This document shows, one piece after another, positions 63,611-64,000 of a stretch of 64,000 bases of DNA. Numbering within the stretch: the first letter of the stretch is position 1; each line of letters begins with the position of its first letter. The stretch is from Clostridium sp. D43t1_170807_H7 (GTDB lineage: Bacteria; Bacillota; Clostridia; Clostridiales; Clostridiaceae). The position numbers were made by a program, and so were the translations under genes. The notes under the pieces are model-generated. The model made no database searches. It was not told the DNA's origin and was given only the letters and a program-made list of their open reading frames with translations. The stretch is taken from positions 62,001-126,000 of the forward strand of contig NZ_JADNLK010000010.1 of the NCBI RefSeq assembly GCF_015555905.1, written 5' to 3'.

Positions 63611-64000
63611 TTACTTAAATGTTAATTCTTTCTTAAGTTTTTTCAATGCTTTTTTTTCTATTCTAGAAACATAAGATCTTGATATCCCAAGTAAACTTGC
63701 AATTTCCCTTTGCGTTTTACATTTACCATCAATTAACCCATATCTCATTTTAATAATTTCTCCTTCTCTCTCATTTAAAGAAGTATTTATTTTAGAGTAC
63801 AAAGCTTTAATTTGTATGTTAGTTTCAACTTTATCAATAACAGAGTCTTTATCACTACTTAACACGTCTATTAAACTTATTTCATTGCCTTCTTTATCAA
63901 CTCCAATTGGATCATGAAGAAAAGTCTCACCCTTTTGCTTTTTACTACTTCTAAACAACATTAAAATTTCATTTTCAATGCATCTAGATGCATATGTAGC
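63611..64000 (-). CDS. sigK: Sporulation sigma factor SigK (C-terminal part, cut by window edge)
   Basis: Late mother-cell sigma factor. The frame is open to the end of the window and reads [13 protein letters not shown] before the internal ATG at 63961, so the gene extends beyond 64000. [23 protein letters not shown] and region 4 [25 protein letters not shown] distinguish SigK from the SigE paralog 4 kb away. No skin-type interruption is visible in this part. Confidence 0.93.
   Translation of the reverse strand, partial: ATYASRCIENEILMLFRSSKKQKGETFLHDPIGVDKEGNEISLIDVLSSDKDSVIDKVETNIQIKALYSKINTSLNEREGEIIKMRYGLIDGKCKTQREIASLLGISRSYVSRIEKKALKKLKKELTFK

Noticed and set aside
63611-64000. skin element interrupting sigK
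   Set aside because: The visible 3' part of sigK is uninterrupted; the 5' part is outside the window, so nothing can be said beyond the edge.

Overview
The window is about 64 kb of very AT-rich chromosome from an endospore-forming, Gram-positive anaerobe, almost certainly Clostridium sensu stricto. The evidence is the gene content (sigE, sigG, sigK, spoIIGA, spoIVA, spoVM, ylbJ, pta-ackA), the strong GGAGG ribosome binding sites, frequent TTG/GTG starts, and a gene order that follows the Bacillus subtilis trmD-rpsP-ffh-smc-rnc-plsX ... priA-prkC-rpmB and spoIIG-sigG blocks. Nearly every gene is on the minus strand; only tmcAL, ylbJ and rpmB are on the plus strand. I see no rRNA, tRNA, transposase, prophage or CRISPR array.

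Layout, low to high coordinate (minus-strand transcription runs the other way). 1-5 kb: rplS (edge), trmD, rimM, khpA, rpsP, ffh, ylxM and ftsY, covering ribosome/tRNA maturation and SRP targeting. 5-13 kb: smc with a tiny membrane-protein gene in front, an Elp3-like radical SAM gene, rnc, acpP, plsX, rpmF and yceD. 13-19 kb: ackA-pta, then plus-strand tmcAL and ylbJ, then a coiled-coil gene, coaD and rsmD. 19.7-20 kb: four tandem 73-bp repeats touching the end of recG. 20-40 kb: recG, fakA, yloU, rpmB (plus), spoVM, thiN, rpe, rsgA, prkC, stp, rlmN, rsmB, a zinc membrane peptidase, fmt, def, priA, coaBC, rpoZ, gmk, remA and yicC. 40-46 kb is the least conventional part: a purine permease with a self-contained promoter-leader-terminator, asparaginase, a 560-bp intergenic region holding a GC-richer strongly foldable element, a small BECR-nuclease-like gene with a 13-bp inverted repeat at its promoter, then spoIVA. 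46-57 kb: gpsA, der, a DUF512 radical SAM gene, and the phosphate regulon phoP-phoR and pstS-C-A-B-phoU with a Pho box and an internal terminator. 57-64 kb: pgeF, nrdR, ylmC, sigG, sigE, spoIIGA, ftsZ, pilT and the 3' part of sigK.

Most of the window is conserved core genome. The points I consider worth attention are: (a) khpA, whose only Shine-Dalgarno is separated from its start by a hairpin that would bring the two to normal spacing; (b) the structured intergenic element and the solitary nuclease-like gene next to it; (c) the near-identical 73-bp tandem repeats; (d) the attenuator-like leader or sRNA ahead of the purine permease that lacks a recognisable purine aptamer; (e) a hairpin abutting the rnc ribosome binding site; and (f) two very small genes, spoVM and a 30-residue membrane peptide. 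All assignments come from reading the sequence; no database search was run.
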